This document shows positions 33,014 to 41,285 of a stretch of DNA of 64,000 nt, one piece after another; position 1 is the stretch's first letter; the number at the start of each line of letters is the position of its first letter. The notes beneath the pieces were generated by a model that saw only the letters and a program-made list of their open reading frames with translations, ran no database searches and was not told the DNA's origin. Both the position numbers and the translations under genes were made by a program. Source of the DNA: Mucilaginibacter rivuli (GTDB lineage: Bacteria; Bacteroidota; Bacteroidia; Sphingobacteriales; Sphingobacteriaceae); assembly GCF_019391655.1 (NCBI RefSeq), contig NZ_JAHXPQ010000004.1, forward strand, positions 496,001 to 560,000, in the 5' to 3' direction.

Positions 33014-33385
33014 ATGGAATCAACAAGTTTACCGGTTAATTATCTCCCTATCATTTTCCAGATGTTGGTGGCATTGGGTTTTGTTATTACAACCATGTTT
33101 GTTACCCACAAAATTGGGCCTAAACGTGTTACCGCTGATAAACTGAGTACTTTTGAATCGGGTATCGAGGTTATTGGTAACGCGCGTACTCCCATCTCCA
33201 TCAAATACTTCCTGGTAGCTATACTGTTTGTATTGTTTGATGTGGAGGTTATTTTTATGTACCCATGGGCTGTTAATTTTAAAGACCTTGGTACACAGGG
33301 AATGATCGAGATGTTCATTTTTATGGGAACATTGCTACTTGGCTTTATATATATCCTGAAAAAGGGTGCATTAGATTGGGACTAA
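33014..33385 (+). CDS. nuoA: NADH-quinone oxidoreductase subunit A
   Basis: 123 aa, three TM helices. Signatures: KLSTFESGIEVIGNARTPIS and VAILFVLFDVEVIFMYPWAV. It is a membrane-arm subunit of Complex I near the quinone channel. It opens the nuo locus but is separated from nuoB by 110 nt that contain a promoter-like element and a hairpin. Confidence 0.97.
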   Translation: MESTSLPVNYLPIIFQMLVALGFVITTMFVTHKIGPKRVTADKLSTFESGIEVIGNARTPISIKYFLVAILFVLFDVEVIFMYPWAVNFKDLGTQGMIEMFIFMGTLLLGFIYILKKGALDWD

Positions 33386-33448
33386 TTTAGATTGATTCCA
33401 AATACCCTCACTTAGTGTTTTTTTGACACTGTTGAAACGATAATATGC

Positions 33449-33484
33449 TAATTTTGTACTCATCCTGTAAGGGATGAGTTTTTA
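33449..33484 (+). promoter_or_regulatory. Promoter element and hairpin before nuoB
   Basis: TAATTTTG (33449-33456) is followed directly by a stem-loop, actcatcc (33458-33465) / ggatgagt (33472-33479), and then five T residues. It ends about 12 nt before the nuoB ATG. The hairpin could terminate nuoA transcription, act as an attenuator, or shape the nuoB leader. Which applies cannot be told from sequence. Confidence 0.5.
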
Positions 33485-33495
33485 TATTTTGAGTT

Positions 33496-34038
33496 ATGAG
33501 TGATATTCAAATTGTTGAAGCCCCACCGGGTGTTGAAGGATCGGGATTTTTTGCCACCAGGCTTGATGAAGCCGTGGGTTTGGCACGTTCATACTCATTA
33601 TGGCCATTGCCATTCGCAACATCATGCTGCGGTATTGAGTTTATGGCAACCATGGGTTCGCACTATGATCTTTCCCGCTTTGGTGCCGAGCGTCTTAGTT
33701 TTTCGCCACGCCAGGCCGATCTTTTGATGGTTATGGGAACGATTGCAAAGAAGATGGCGCCCGTTTTACGCCAGGTTTACCTGCAAATGGCCGAACCCCG
33801 TTGGGTAATGGCTGTGGGTGCATGTGCATCAAGCGGTGGCATATTTGATACCTATTCAGTTTTGCAGGGTATTGACGAGATCATCCCCGTTGACGTTTAC
33901 GTTCCAGGATGCCCGCCACGCCCCGAAGCCATTATTGATGGTTTTATAAACATTCAAAAACTGGTACAAACAGAATCAGGTCGCCGTCGCGAGGATCCTA
34001 AATACCAGGAATTATTAGCTAAATACGGAATCCTATAA
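33496..34038 (+). CDS. nuoB: NADH-quinone oxidoreductase subunit B
   Basis: 180 aa. Ligands for the terminal [4Fe-4S] cluster N2 are present: TSCCGIEFMATMG, GACASSGGIFDTYSVLQ and VYVPGCPPRPEAI. It hands electrons to quinone. It is followed by nuoC after 2 nt. Confidence 0.98.
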   Translation: MSDIQIVEAPPGVEGSGFFATRLDEAVGLARSYSLWPLPFATSCCGIEFMATMGSHYDLSRFGAERLSFSPRQADLLMVMGTIAKKMAPVLRQVYLQMAEPRWVMAVGACASSGGIFDTYSVLQGIDEIIPVDVYVPGCPPRPEAIIDGFINIQKLVQTESGRRREDPKYQELLAKYGIL

Positions 34039-34040
34039 TA

Positions 34041-34538
34041 ATGGGCAAAATATCTAACGAAGAATTGCTTCAAACATTGGTTGCAAAATTTGGCGATAAG
34101 ATAAGCCAACTGGGCGACCCTTACGGTTTGCTCACCATCGAAACAACCCGCGAGAGCATCATCAGCATATTGAGCTTTTTGAAAGTCGAGCAAAACTTTA
34201 TCCACCTTACCGATATTACCGCTATTCATTACCCTGAGTTGGAAAAGCCTTTCGGGGTTATTTACCATGTTCATAACCTGGCAGGTGGTATCCGTATCCG
34301 CATCAAAGTATTTTTAACTGCCGATGATGTACACATCCCGACAGCGAGCGAGATATGGGAAGGCGCCAACTGGATGGAACGCGAAACGTACGATTTCTTT
34401 GGGATCATATTCGATGGCCACCCCGATCTGCGCCGTATTTTAAATGTTGATGATATGACAGCCTTCCCGATGAGGAAAGAATATCCTTTGGAGGACCCTA
34501 ACCGTATTGATAAAAAAGATTATTTCTTTGGAAGATAA
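34041..34538 (+). CDS. nuoC: NADH-quinone oxidoreductase subunit C
   Basis: 165 aa, the 30-kDa subunit. Signatures ASEIWEGANWMERETYDFFG and FPMRKEYPLEDPNR match the family. It is not fused to nuoD, unlike in some proteobacteria; nuoD starts 2 nt later. Confidence 0.97.
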   Translation: MGKISNEELLQTLVAKFGDKISQLGDPYGLLTIETTRESIISILSFLKVEQNFIHLTDITAIHYPELEKPFGVIYHVHNLAGGIRIRIKVFLTADDVHIPTASEIWEGANWMERETYDFFGIIFDGHPDLRRILNVDDMTAFPMRKEYPLEDPNRIDKKDYFFGR

Positions 34539-34540
34539 AA

Positions 34541-35752
34541 ATGCATAATCACCTTCTAATATCAGATAACGATCCGCAAAATGAGCTTTCAACGCTCAAC
34601 CTCGGGCCAACGCACCCTGCCACGCATGGCGTGTTCCAGAATGTGCTGCAGTTGGATGGCGAGCGTATAGTAAGCGGCGTATCTACCATAGGTTATATTC
34701 ACCGTGCTTTTGAAAAAATTGCCGAACACAGGCCATTTTACCAGATAACACCACTTACCGACCGTTTAAACTACTGCTCATCACCCATCAACAACATGGG
34801 CTGGCACATGACGGTTGAGAAAATGCTGAAAATAGAAATGCCAAAACGCGTAGACTATATGCGCGTTATTGTAATGGAGCTTGCCCGTATTGCCGATCAC
34901 ATTGTGTGTAATGGTGTGTTAGGTGTAGATACCGGCGCTTTCACCGGCTTTTTATATATGATGCAATGGCGCGAGCACATCTACGAAATTTATGAAGAGA
35001 TCTGCGGCTCACGCTTGACCACAAACATTGGTCGCATTGGCGGTTTTGAACGTAACTTTAATCATATTGCTTTTGATAAGATAAGGGTATTGCTGGATAA
35101 GTTCCCGGCAGTGTTGAAAGAGTTTGAAGCATTGTTTAATCGTAACCGGATATTTGTTGACCGTACCAAAGACGTTGCCCCTGTAACTGCAGAAACCGCG
35201 TTAAGCTATAGCTGGAGCGGCCCGATACTACGTGCTACCGGTGTTGACTATGACGTGCGTGCGCAAGAGCCTTACAGCTCATACCAGGATTTTGATTTTG
35301 AAGTACCCGTTGGTACCAATGGCGATGTTTACAACCGCTTTTTGGTGCGTAACGAAGAAATGTGGCAGAGCCTGCGCATGATTGAGCAAGCGATGGACAA
35401 GATATCGAAAGAAGACCCGACAATATTCCATGCCCCTGTACCTGAGTTTTACCTGCCTCCAAAAGAGGAAGTTTACAATAACATGGAAGCTTTGATCTAT
35501 CACTTTAAAATTGTGATGGGCGAGATTGATACCCCAAAAACCGAAGTATATCATTCGGTTGAAGGTGCTAACGGCGAGCTTGGTTTTTACTTGGTTAACG
35601 ATGGTGGCCGCTCGCCATACCGTTTGCATTTCCGCAGGCCAAGTTTTATCAATTACCAGATGTACGCGCCAATGAGCCGCGGCATGGTACTTTCTGACGC
35701 GATTATTAACATGAGTAGTTTAAACGTTATAGCCGGAGAATTAGATGCTTAG
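34541..35752 (+). CDS. nuoD: NADH-quinone oxidoreductase subunit D
   Basis: 403 aa, the 49-kDa subunit forming the quinone site with NuoB. Signatures: LNLGPTHPATHGVFQNVLQL, GYIHRAFEKIAEHR and IGFERNF-like GGFERNFNHIAFDK, with RLHFRRPSFINYQMYAPMSR near the C-terminus. Its stop overlaps the nuoE start by 8 nt. Confidence 0.97.
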   Translation: MHNHLLISDNDPQNELSTLNLGPTHPATHGVFQNVLQLDGERIVSGVSTIGYIHRAFEKIAEHRPFYQITPLTDRLNYCSSPINNMGWHMTVEKMLKIEMPKRVDYMRVIVMELARIADHIVCNGVLGVDTGAFTGFLYMMQWREHIYEIYEEICGSRLTTNIGRIGGFERNFNHIAFDKIRVLLDKFPAVLKEFEALFNRNRIFVDRTKDVAPVTAETALSYSWSGPILRATGVDYDVRAQEPYSSYQDFDFEVPVGTNGDVYNRFLVRNEEMWQSLRMIEQAMDKISKEDPTIFHAPVPEFYLPPKEEVYNNMEALIYHFKIVMGEIDTPKTEVYHSVEGANGELGFYLVNDGGRSPYRLHFRRPSFINYQMYAPMSRGMVLSDAIINMSSLNVIAGELDA

Positions 35753-36272
35753 AGTTGAAGACACCATACAAACCCCGGTAGAGTTTTCGGCCGCACTCAT
35801 TGCCAAATTTGACGATGTAGTAAGCCGTTATCCGGAAGGAAAACAAAAAGCAGGTTTGCTGCCTATATTACACTTGGTACAGGCCGAATTTGGCTGGGTA
35901 AGCGCTCCTGCAATGGATAAAGTTGCTGCCTACCTCAACATACAACCTGTTGAAGTATATGAAGTGGCTACATTTTATACCATGTATTTAATGAAGCCAC
36001 AAGGCAAATACTTTTTAGAGGTTTGCCGCACCGGCCCTTGCTGCCTTAACGGTGCCGAAGATATAATGAAATACATTGAGCAAAAGCTGGGTGTAAAAGA
36101 AGGTGACGTTACTCCCGACGGCTTGTTTAGCTGGCGCGGTGTGGAGTGCCTTGCTGCCTGCGGCTTTGCCCCGGTATTGCAAATTGGCCCCGAATATACT
36201 TTTTACGAAAACTTAACGCCGGCCTCTGTTGATAAGCTGGTGGCGGACTTAACAGCTCAAGCAAAAAACTGA
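35745..36272 (+). CDS. nuoE: NADH-quinone oxidoreductase subunit E
   Basis: 175 aa. The thioredoxin-like [2Fe-2S] (N1a) domain has EVCRTGPCCLNGAEDI (two Cys) and VECLAACGFAPVLQI (two Cys). It forms the NADH-dehydrogenase module with NuoF and NuoG. Confidence 0.97.
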   Translation: MLRVEDTIQTPVEFSAALIAKFDDVVSRYPEGKQKAGLLPILHLVQAEFGWVSAPAMDKVAAYLNIQPVEVYEVATFYTMYLMKPQGKYFLEVCRTGPCCLNGAEDIMKYIEQKLGVKEGDVTPDGLFSWRGVECLAACGFAPVLQIGPEYTFYENLTPASVDKLVADLTAQAKN

Positions 36273-36279
36273 TAGCACA

Positions 36280-37647
36280 ATGGGACGCAAATTACTTTTA
36301 GAACATATAAACGTACCGGGCATCGAAACTTTTGATGTTTACCGCTCAAAAGGTGGCTATGATGCTGTTGCCAAAGCCCTCAAAATGTCAACCGACGATA
36401 TTGTTGAGGAGGTGAAGAAATCAGGCCTGCGTGGCCGTGGTGGCGCGGGTTTCCCTACCGGGATGAAGTGGAGCTTTTTGGCTAAGCCCGAAGGCAAAGC
36501 ACGTTACTTAGTATGCAACGCTGATGAATCTGAGCCGGGAACGTTTAAAGACCGTTATTTAATGACATACATCCCTCACTTATTGATAGAGGGAATGATC
36601 ATCGGTAGCTATGCTTTAGGTGCGAATGTATCTTACATCTACGTACGTGGCGAAATGATGCCACAGATCCGCATTTTGGAGAAAGCCATCGCGGAAGCAA
36701 AAGCAAAAGGATTTTTAGGTAAAAACATATTAGGCTCGGGTTACGACCTTGAACTTTACGTACAACCCGGCGGCGGCGCCTACATTTGCGGCGAAGAAAC
36801 CGCGCTGATTGAATCGCTGGAAGGCAAGCGTGGTAACCCGCGCATCAAACCTCCATTTCCGGCTATCGCGGGTTTATGGGGTTGCCCTACCGTGGTAAAC
36901 AATGTGGAATCTATTGCGGCTATCGTACCCATCATTCGCGATGGTGGCGATGAGTACGCTAAAATAGGTATTGGCCGCAGTACAGGTACCAAGCTGATAT
37001 CTGCATCGGGTAACATCAATAAACCCGGCATTTACGAAATTGAATTAGGTGTATCAGTAGAAGACTTTATCTACTCCGACGAATATTGCGGTGGTATCCC
37101 TAACGGCAAGCGTTTGAAAGCGGTTGTTGCAGGTGGTTCATCAGTACCAATTTTACCGGCTAACCTCATTCTGAAAACAGTAAATAACCAACCGCGGTTA
37201 ATGAGCTACGAGTCATTATCCGATGGTGGGTTTGCTACAGGTACTATGATGGGCTCAGGGGGCTTTATCGCTTTTGATGAGGACCAGTGTATTGTGCGCA
37301 ACACCTGGAACTTTACCCGCTTTTACCACCACGAAAGCTGCGGACAATGTTCGCCTTGTCGTGAAGGTACAGGCTGGATGGAAAAAGTATTGCACCGTTT
37401 GGAATATGGCCACGGTAAATTAAGCGATATGGACCTGTTGGTTGATGTATCGAAAAAGATAGAAGGTAATACCATTTGTCCGTTGGGTGACGCGGCAGCA
37501 TGGCCTGTGGCCAGCGCTATTCGTCACTTCCGTGATGAATTTGAATGGCACGTGACCAATGGAGCAGAAGCTACAAGCAGGAACTATGGTTTAGCTCATT
37601 ACGCTGATCCGTTGCCGGTGTTAGAACCTGCTCCGGCAGCGGGCTAA
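36280..37647 (+). CDS. nuoF: NADH-quinone oxidoreductase subunit F
   Basis: 455 aa. It binds NADH and FMN ([36 protein letters not shown]) and the N3 [4Fe-4S] cluster ([16 protein letters not shown], then NTICPLGD). A 122-nt spacer with a large palindrome follows before nuoG. Confidence 0.98.
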   Translation: MGRKLLLEHINVPGIETFDVYRSKGGYDAVAKALKMSTDDIVEEVKKSGLRGRGGAGFPTGMKWSFLAKPEGKARYLVCNADESEPGTFKDRYLMTYIPHLLIEGMIIGSYALGANVSYIYVRGEMMPQIRILEKAIAEAKAKGFLGKNILGSGYDLELYVQPGGGAYICGEETALIESLEGKRGNPRIKPPFPAIAGLWGCPTVVNNVESIAAIVPIIRDGGDEYAKIGIGRSTGTKLISASGNINKPGIYEIELGVSVEDFIYSDEYCGGIPNGKRLKAVVAGGSSVPILPANLILKTVNNQPRLMSYESLSDGGFATGTMMGSGGFIAFDEDQCIVRNTWNFTRFYHHESCGQCSPCREGTGWMEKVLHRLEYGHGKLSDMDLLVDVSKKIEGNTICPLGDAAAWPVASAIRHFRDEFEWHVTNGAEATSRNYGLAHYADPLPVLEPAPAAG

Positions 37648-37657
37648 CAAACAAGAC

Positions 37658-37742
37658 CGTCATTGCGAGGAACGAAGCAATCCTCGATTGATAGGTAGGC
37701 GTTAATACATAGTTTAGGATTGCTTCGTGCCTCGCAATGACG
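37658..37742. repeat. 27-bp inverted repeat in the nuoF-nuoG spacer
   Basis: Left arm 37658-37684 and right arm 37716-37742 are inverted copies with 26 of 27 positions paired, around a 31-bp centre. The arms open with cgtcattgcgagg, a word I recall from a widespread intergenic palindrome. It looks like a mobile REP/MITE-type insertion in the middle of an operon. In mRNA it would fold into a very stable hairpin 27 nt before nuoG. Confidence 0.9.
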
Positions 37743-37769
37743 AGATGGAAGATATAATTTTGACTTAAA

Positions 37770-38768
37770 ATGAAGGTTACAATAGACGGAATAAGCATTG
37801 AAGTACCGGAAGGAACAACCATCCTGAATGCCGCGAGGCAGATAGGTGGCGATATAGTTCCGCCTGCAATGTGCTATTATTCCAAGTTGGAAGGTAGTGG
37901 CGGTAAATGCCGCACCTGTTTGGTTAAAGTAAGCAAAGGATCCGAAAAAGACCCGCGCCCTATGCCAAAGCTCATCGCATCATGCCGTACCGGTGTGATG
38001 GATGGTATGGAAGTGCAAAACATTACCTCGCCCGAAGTGATCGAGGCGCGTAAAGGTATTGTGGAGATGTTACTGATAAACCACCCGCTGGATTGCCCTG
38101 TTTGCGACCAGGCAGGCGAATGTCACTTACAAGATCTGGGTTACGAACACGGCCTGGCCAAAACCCGTTACGAGTTTGACCGCCGTACTTTCCACAAAAT
38201 AGATATTGGCGATAAGATACAACTACACATGACGCGTTGCATACTGTGCTATCGTTGTGTATTTACTGCCGACCAGATTACCGACCACCGTATACATGGC
38301 ATTTTAAACCGTGGAGACCACTCAGAAATATCGACCTACATTAAAGCTGCCGTTGATAACGATTTCTCCGGAAACGTAATTGATGTATGCCCTGTAGGCG
38401 CCTTAACCGATAAAACCTTCCGCTTTAAAAACCGTGTATGGTTTACTAAACCAGTTGATGCCCACCGCGATTGCGATCACGAAAAGTGTAACGGTAAAGT
38501 AACCCTTTGGTACAAAGGCGAGGATGTGATACGCGTTACCGCCCGCAAAGATGTTTATGGTGAGGTTGAAGAATTTATTTGCAACACCTGCCGTTTTGAT
38601 AAAAAGAAAACAGCCGATTGGGTAATTGAAGGCCCGCGCCAGATATCAAATCATTCGGTGATCAGCTCAAATCATTACGAAACTTTGCACCCACTGCCGG
38701 TGGTTAAAACAAACCCGCTGTTGGTTGAGGCAAATAAAGAACAGTTTGAACGTACAACACGCTTATAA
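37770..38768 (+). CDS. nuoG: NADH-quinone oxidoreductase subunit G, short form
   Basis: 332 aa, about a third to half of classical NuoG. The [2Fe-2S] domain is intact (PPAMCYYSKLEGSGGKCRTC, ASCRTG), as are the His-containing cluster motif (DCPVCDQAGECHLQDLGYEH) and the second 4Fe-4S set (RCILCYRC, DVCPVGAL). Four more Cys follow (CDHEKC, CNTC), where the molybdopterin-oxidoreductase-like domain begins in long forms, but that domain is absent. The stop is clean and nuoH starts at the next base, so this is a native short form, not a break. Short NuoG is, to my knowledge, usual in aerobic Bacteroidota. Confidence 0.94.
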   Translation: MKVTIDGISIEVPEGTTILNAARQIGGDIVPPAMCYYSKLEGSGGKCRTCLVKVSKGSEKDPRPMPKLIASCRTGVMDGMEVQNITSPEVIEARKGIVEMLLINHPLDCPVCDQAGECHLQDLGYEHGLAKTRYEFDRRTFHKIDIGDKIQLHMTRCILCYRCVFTADQITDHRIHGILNRGDHSEISTYIKAAVDNDFSGNVIDVCPVGALTDKTFRFKNRVWFTKPVDAHRDCDHEKCNGKVTLWYKGEDVIRVTARKDVYGEVEEFICNTCRFDKKKTADWVIEGPRQISNHSVISSNHYETLHPLPVVKTNPLLVEANKEQFERTTRL

Positions 38769-39818
38769 ATGGAATTAAGTTTAGTAATAGAGAAATTTAT
38801 ATTGGTTGCCATCATATTCGGCATCAGCCTGGTGGTGGCCATGTACTCCACCTATGCCGAGCGTAAGGTAGCAGCCTTTTTCCAAGACAGGGTTGGTCCT
38901 AACCGCGCCGGTCCGCTGGGGATATTGCAGCCTTTAGCCGATGGTGCCAAAATGTTTATGAAAGAAGAGATCATCCCCACAAGGGCGAGTGGTTTACTCT
39001 TCATTGTTGGCCCGTCATTAGCAATTCTTACTGCCTGTATTGGCACCGCGGTTATTCCTTGGGGGCAACAGATCGTAATAGGTTCAAATCTAATTGACCT
39101 GCAGGTTACCGATATTAACGTTGGCGTATTGTACCTTTTCGGAGTAGTTTCGTTAGGTGTTTATGGCGTAATGATAGGCGGCTGGGCATCAAACAATAAA
39201 TACTCATTGCTTGGCGCAATACGTGCGGCATCACAAAATATCAGTTATGAGATAGCAATGGGTTTATCCATCATCGCCTTATTGATGATCACCGGAACCT
39301 TAAGCTTGCGCGAAATTACTGAGCAACAACACGGCTTTTGGGCACACGGTTATTTTACCTGGAACTTTTTTAAACAGCCTGTAGGCTTTATACTGTTTAT
39401 GGTTTGTGCTTTCGCGGAGACCAATCGTACACCGTTCGACTTACCTGAGTGTGAGACCGAACTTGTAGGGGGTTACCATACCGAGTACTCATCAATGAAA
39501 TTAGGTTTTTACCTGTTTGCCGAGTATATCAACATGTTCGTATCATCGGCAGTAATGGCAACCTTATATTTTGGTGGTTACAACTACCCGTATATGGATG
39601 CGGTGAACAACGCTTTGGGTGGAACCTGGGGCCCGCTGTTTGGCGTAGGTGTATTATTCCTCAAAATTGTATTGTTCATTTTCTTCTTCATGTGGGTGCG
39701 CTGGACAATCCCGCGTTTCCGTTATGATCAGTTGATGGATTTGGGTTGGAAGATCCTCATCCCGTTGGCTATTGCCAACATTGTTTTAACAGGTTTAGTA
39801 AGTACGTTTTTAAAATAG
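38769..39818 (+). CDS. nuoH: NADH-quinone oxidoreductase subunit H
   Basis: 349 aa, eight or so TM helices. Signatures: AAFFQDRVGPNRAGPLGILQ near the start and FAETNRTPFDLPECETELVG in the loop shaping the quinone cavity. It links the hydrophilic arm to the proton-pumping arm. Confidence 0.98.
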   Translation: MELSLVIEKFILVAIIFGISLVVAMYSTYAERKVAAFFQDRVGPNRAGPLGILQPLADGAKMFMKEEIIPTRASGLLFIVGPSLAILTACIGTAVIPWGQQIVIGSNLIDLQVTDINVGVLYLFGVVSLGVYGVMIGGWASNNKYSLLGAIRAASQNISYEIAMGLSIIALLMITGTLSLREITEQQHGFWAHGYFTWNFFKQPVGFILFMVCAFAETNRTPFDLPECETELVGGYHTEYSSMKLGFYLFAEYINMFVSSAVMATLYFGGYNYPYMDAVNNALGGTWGPLFGVGVLFLKIVLFIFFFMWVRWTIPRFRYDQLMDLGWKILIPLAIANIVLTGLVSTFLK

Positions 39819-39824
39819 GCATAT

Positions 39825-40322
39825 ATGGAATCATTATCCGGTAAACGTAAATTAATAGAATCAAAACCACTTAACTTTTTGGAGCGTGCGTATTTGCCTG
39901 CCATATTGAGTGGTTTAAGAATAACAGGTAAACACTTTTTCCGCAAAAGCGTAACTATTCGTTACCCGGAGCAAAAACGTGAATTTAGCGAAAATTTCCG
40001 TGGCATGCACTCGCTTAAGCGCGATGAAGAAGGCCGCGAACGTTGCACGGCCTGTGGTTTGTGCGCGTTATCATGTCCGGCAGAAGCCATTACCATGATA
40101 GCTGCTGAGCGTCAGCACGACGAAGAGCATTTATACCGCGAAGAAAAATACGCTGCCGTTTATGAGATCAACATGCTGCGTTGCATTTTCTGCGGATTAT
40201 GCGAAGAGGCCTGCCCGAAAGAAGCGATTTATCTTGACGGCGACATCGTTCCATCAAATTATTTGAGGAAGGATTTTATTTATGGTAAGGACAAATTAGT
40301 GGAGGAGCCACTAAATCAATAA
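39825..40322 (+). CDS. nuoI: NADH-quinone oxidoreductase subunit I
   Basis: 165 aa. Two ferredoxin motifs bind clusters N6a and N6b: CTACGLCALSCPAEAITM and CIFCGLCEEACPKEAIYL. An N-terminal amphipathic stretch places it on the membrane. It follows nuoH by 6 nt. Confidence 0.97.
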   Translation: MESLSGKRKLIESKPLNFLERAYLPAILSGLRITGKHFFRKSVTIRYPEQKREFSENFRGMHSLKRDEEGRERCTACGLCALSCPAEAITMIAAERQHDEEHLYREEKYAAVYEINMLRCIFCGLCEEACPKEAIYLDGDIVPSNYLRKDFIYGKDKLVEEPLNQ

Positions 40323-40332
40323 GGAAGTTTTA

Positions 40333-40365
40333 TACCTTTGCCCGTCGTTTAACCGGGCATAGGTA
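40333..40365 (+). promoter_or_regulatory. Hairpin and promoter-like element before nuoJ
   Basis: A 12-bp inverted repeat (40333-40344 with 40354-40365, 11 of 12 pairs, 9-nt loop) opens with TACCTTTG, which fits the TAnnTTTG -7 element. It lies 16 nt before the nuoJ ATG. It may be an internal promoter, an mRNA-processing hairpin, or both. Confidence 0.5.
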
Positions 40366-40381
40366 TTTTGTAATTATAAAG

Positions 40382-40882
40382 ATGAATTTATTTTACTTTA
40401 TCGCGTTTTTATCCATACTGTTTGCACTGCTGGTTATCTTTTCGAAAAACCCGGTTCATAGCGTATTGTACCTGATATTAACGTTTTTCACATTTACCAT
40501 CCACTACGTTTTACTGAACGCACAGTTTTTGGCCATCGTAAACTTTATTGTTTATATGGGGGCCATTATGGTGCTTTTCCTGTTCGTTATCATGTTGCTT
40601 AACCTCAACAAGGATACCGAGCCGGTAAAATCAAGTCTTGTAAAATTTGCGGGGATAATCGGTGGCGCCTGTTTGCTGGTAGTTATTGTAGCCGCAGTTA
40701 AGGCCTTAGGCAAATCGGACCCGGTAATTTTAAAGCAAGCAGATCTGGGTTTGGTAAAAAACCTCGGTAAAATATTGTTTGGCCAGTTTTTATTGCCTTT
40801 CGAGGTATCGTCGCTATTGCTGTTTTCGGCAATGGTGGGCGCGGTTTTATTGGCAACTAAAGATAAACCAGTTAAAGCTTAA
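40382..40882 (+). CDS. nuoJ: NADH-quinone oxidoreductase subunit J
   Basis: 166 aa, five TM helices. The NuoJ segment FVIYMGAIMVLFLFVIML-like NFIVYMGAIMVLFLFVIMLL is present, along with VLYLILTFFTFTIHYVLLNA. It is a small membrane-arm subunit; nuoK begins 2 nt after it. Confidence 0.96.
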   Translation: MNLFYFIAFLSILFALLVIFSKNPVHSVLYLILTFFTFTIHYVLLNAQFLAIVNFIVYMGAIMVLFLFVIMLLNLNKDTEPVKSSLVKFAGIIGGACLLVVIVAAVKALGKSDPVILKQADLGLVKNLGKILFGQFLLPFEVSSLLLFSAMVGAVLLATKDKPVKA

Positions 40883-40884
40883 TT

Positions 40885-41214
40885 ATGGAAAGTTTATTAA
40901 ACGGTATAAAAGTAGTTCCGCTGAACCATTACATCATTCTGTGCGCTATCATATTTTCGATAGGTGTAATTGGTGTATTGACCCGCAGGAACGCTATCGT
41001 AATTTTCATGTCGGTTGAGCTGATGCTGAACTCGGTTAACCTGTTGCTTACCGTATTCTCTGCTTACCGCGGAGATGCTACTGGTCAGGTGTTCGTGTTT
41101 TTCATTATGGCTTTGGCTGCTGCCGAAGTAGCGGTTGGCTTGGCCATCATTGTAATGGTGTACCGCAATACCAATTCGTTGGATATTAACGTACTGAACA
41201 GGCTGAAGTGGTAA
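40885..41214 (+). CDS. nuoK: NADH-quinone oxidoreductase subunit K
   Basis: 109 aa, three TM helices; the conserved Glu residues of the proton path are seen in SVELMLNSVNLLL and AAAEVAVGLAIIV. A 71-nt repeat-containing spacer separates it from nuoL. Confidence 0.97.
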   Translation: MESLLNGIKVVPLNHYIILCAIIFSIGVIGVLTRRNAIVIFMSVELMLNSVNLLLTVFSAYRGDATGQVFVFFIMALAAAEVAVGLAIIVMVYRNTNSLDINVLNRLKW

Positions 41215-41220
41215 AGAATA

Positions 41221-41253
41221 GAATCAAGAATTAAGAGGCAAGAATCAAGACGA
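41221..41253. repeat. AGAATCAAGA-type dispersed repeat, copy 2
   Basis: The nuoK-nuoL spacer reads agaatcaagaattaagaggc followed by aagaatcaag. It is the same family as the reverse complement of 6163-6199. A short tatatata tract (41274-41283) follows just before nuoL. Confidence 0.6.
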
Positions 41254-41285
41254 GCCGAAAGGTTCAAAAGAATATATATATATAA

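Noticed and set aside
37770..38768. nuoG broken by frameshift or deletion
   Set aside because: The frame starts and stops cleanly, all Fe-S ligands are present and nuoH begins at the next base; short NuoG is a recognised form.
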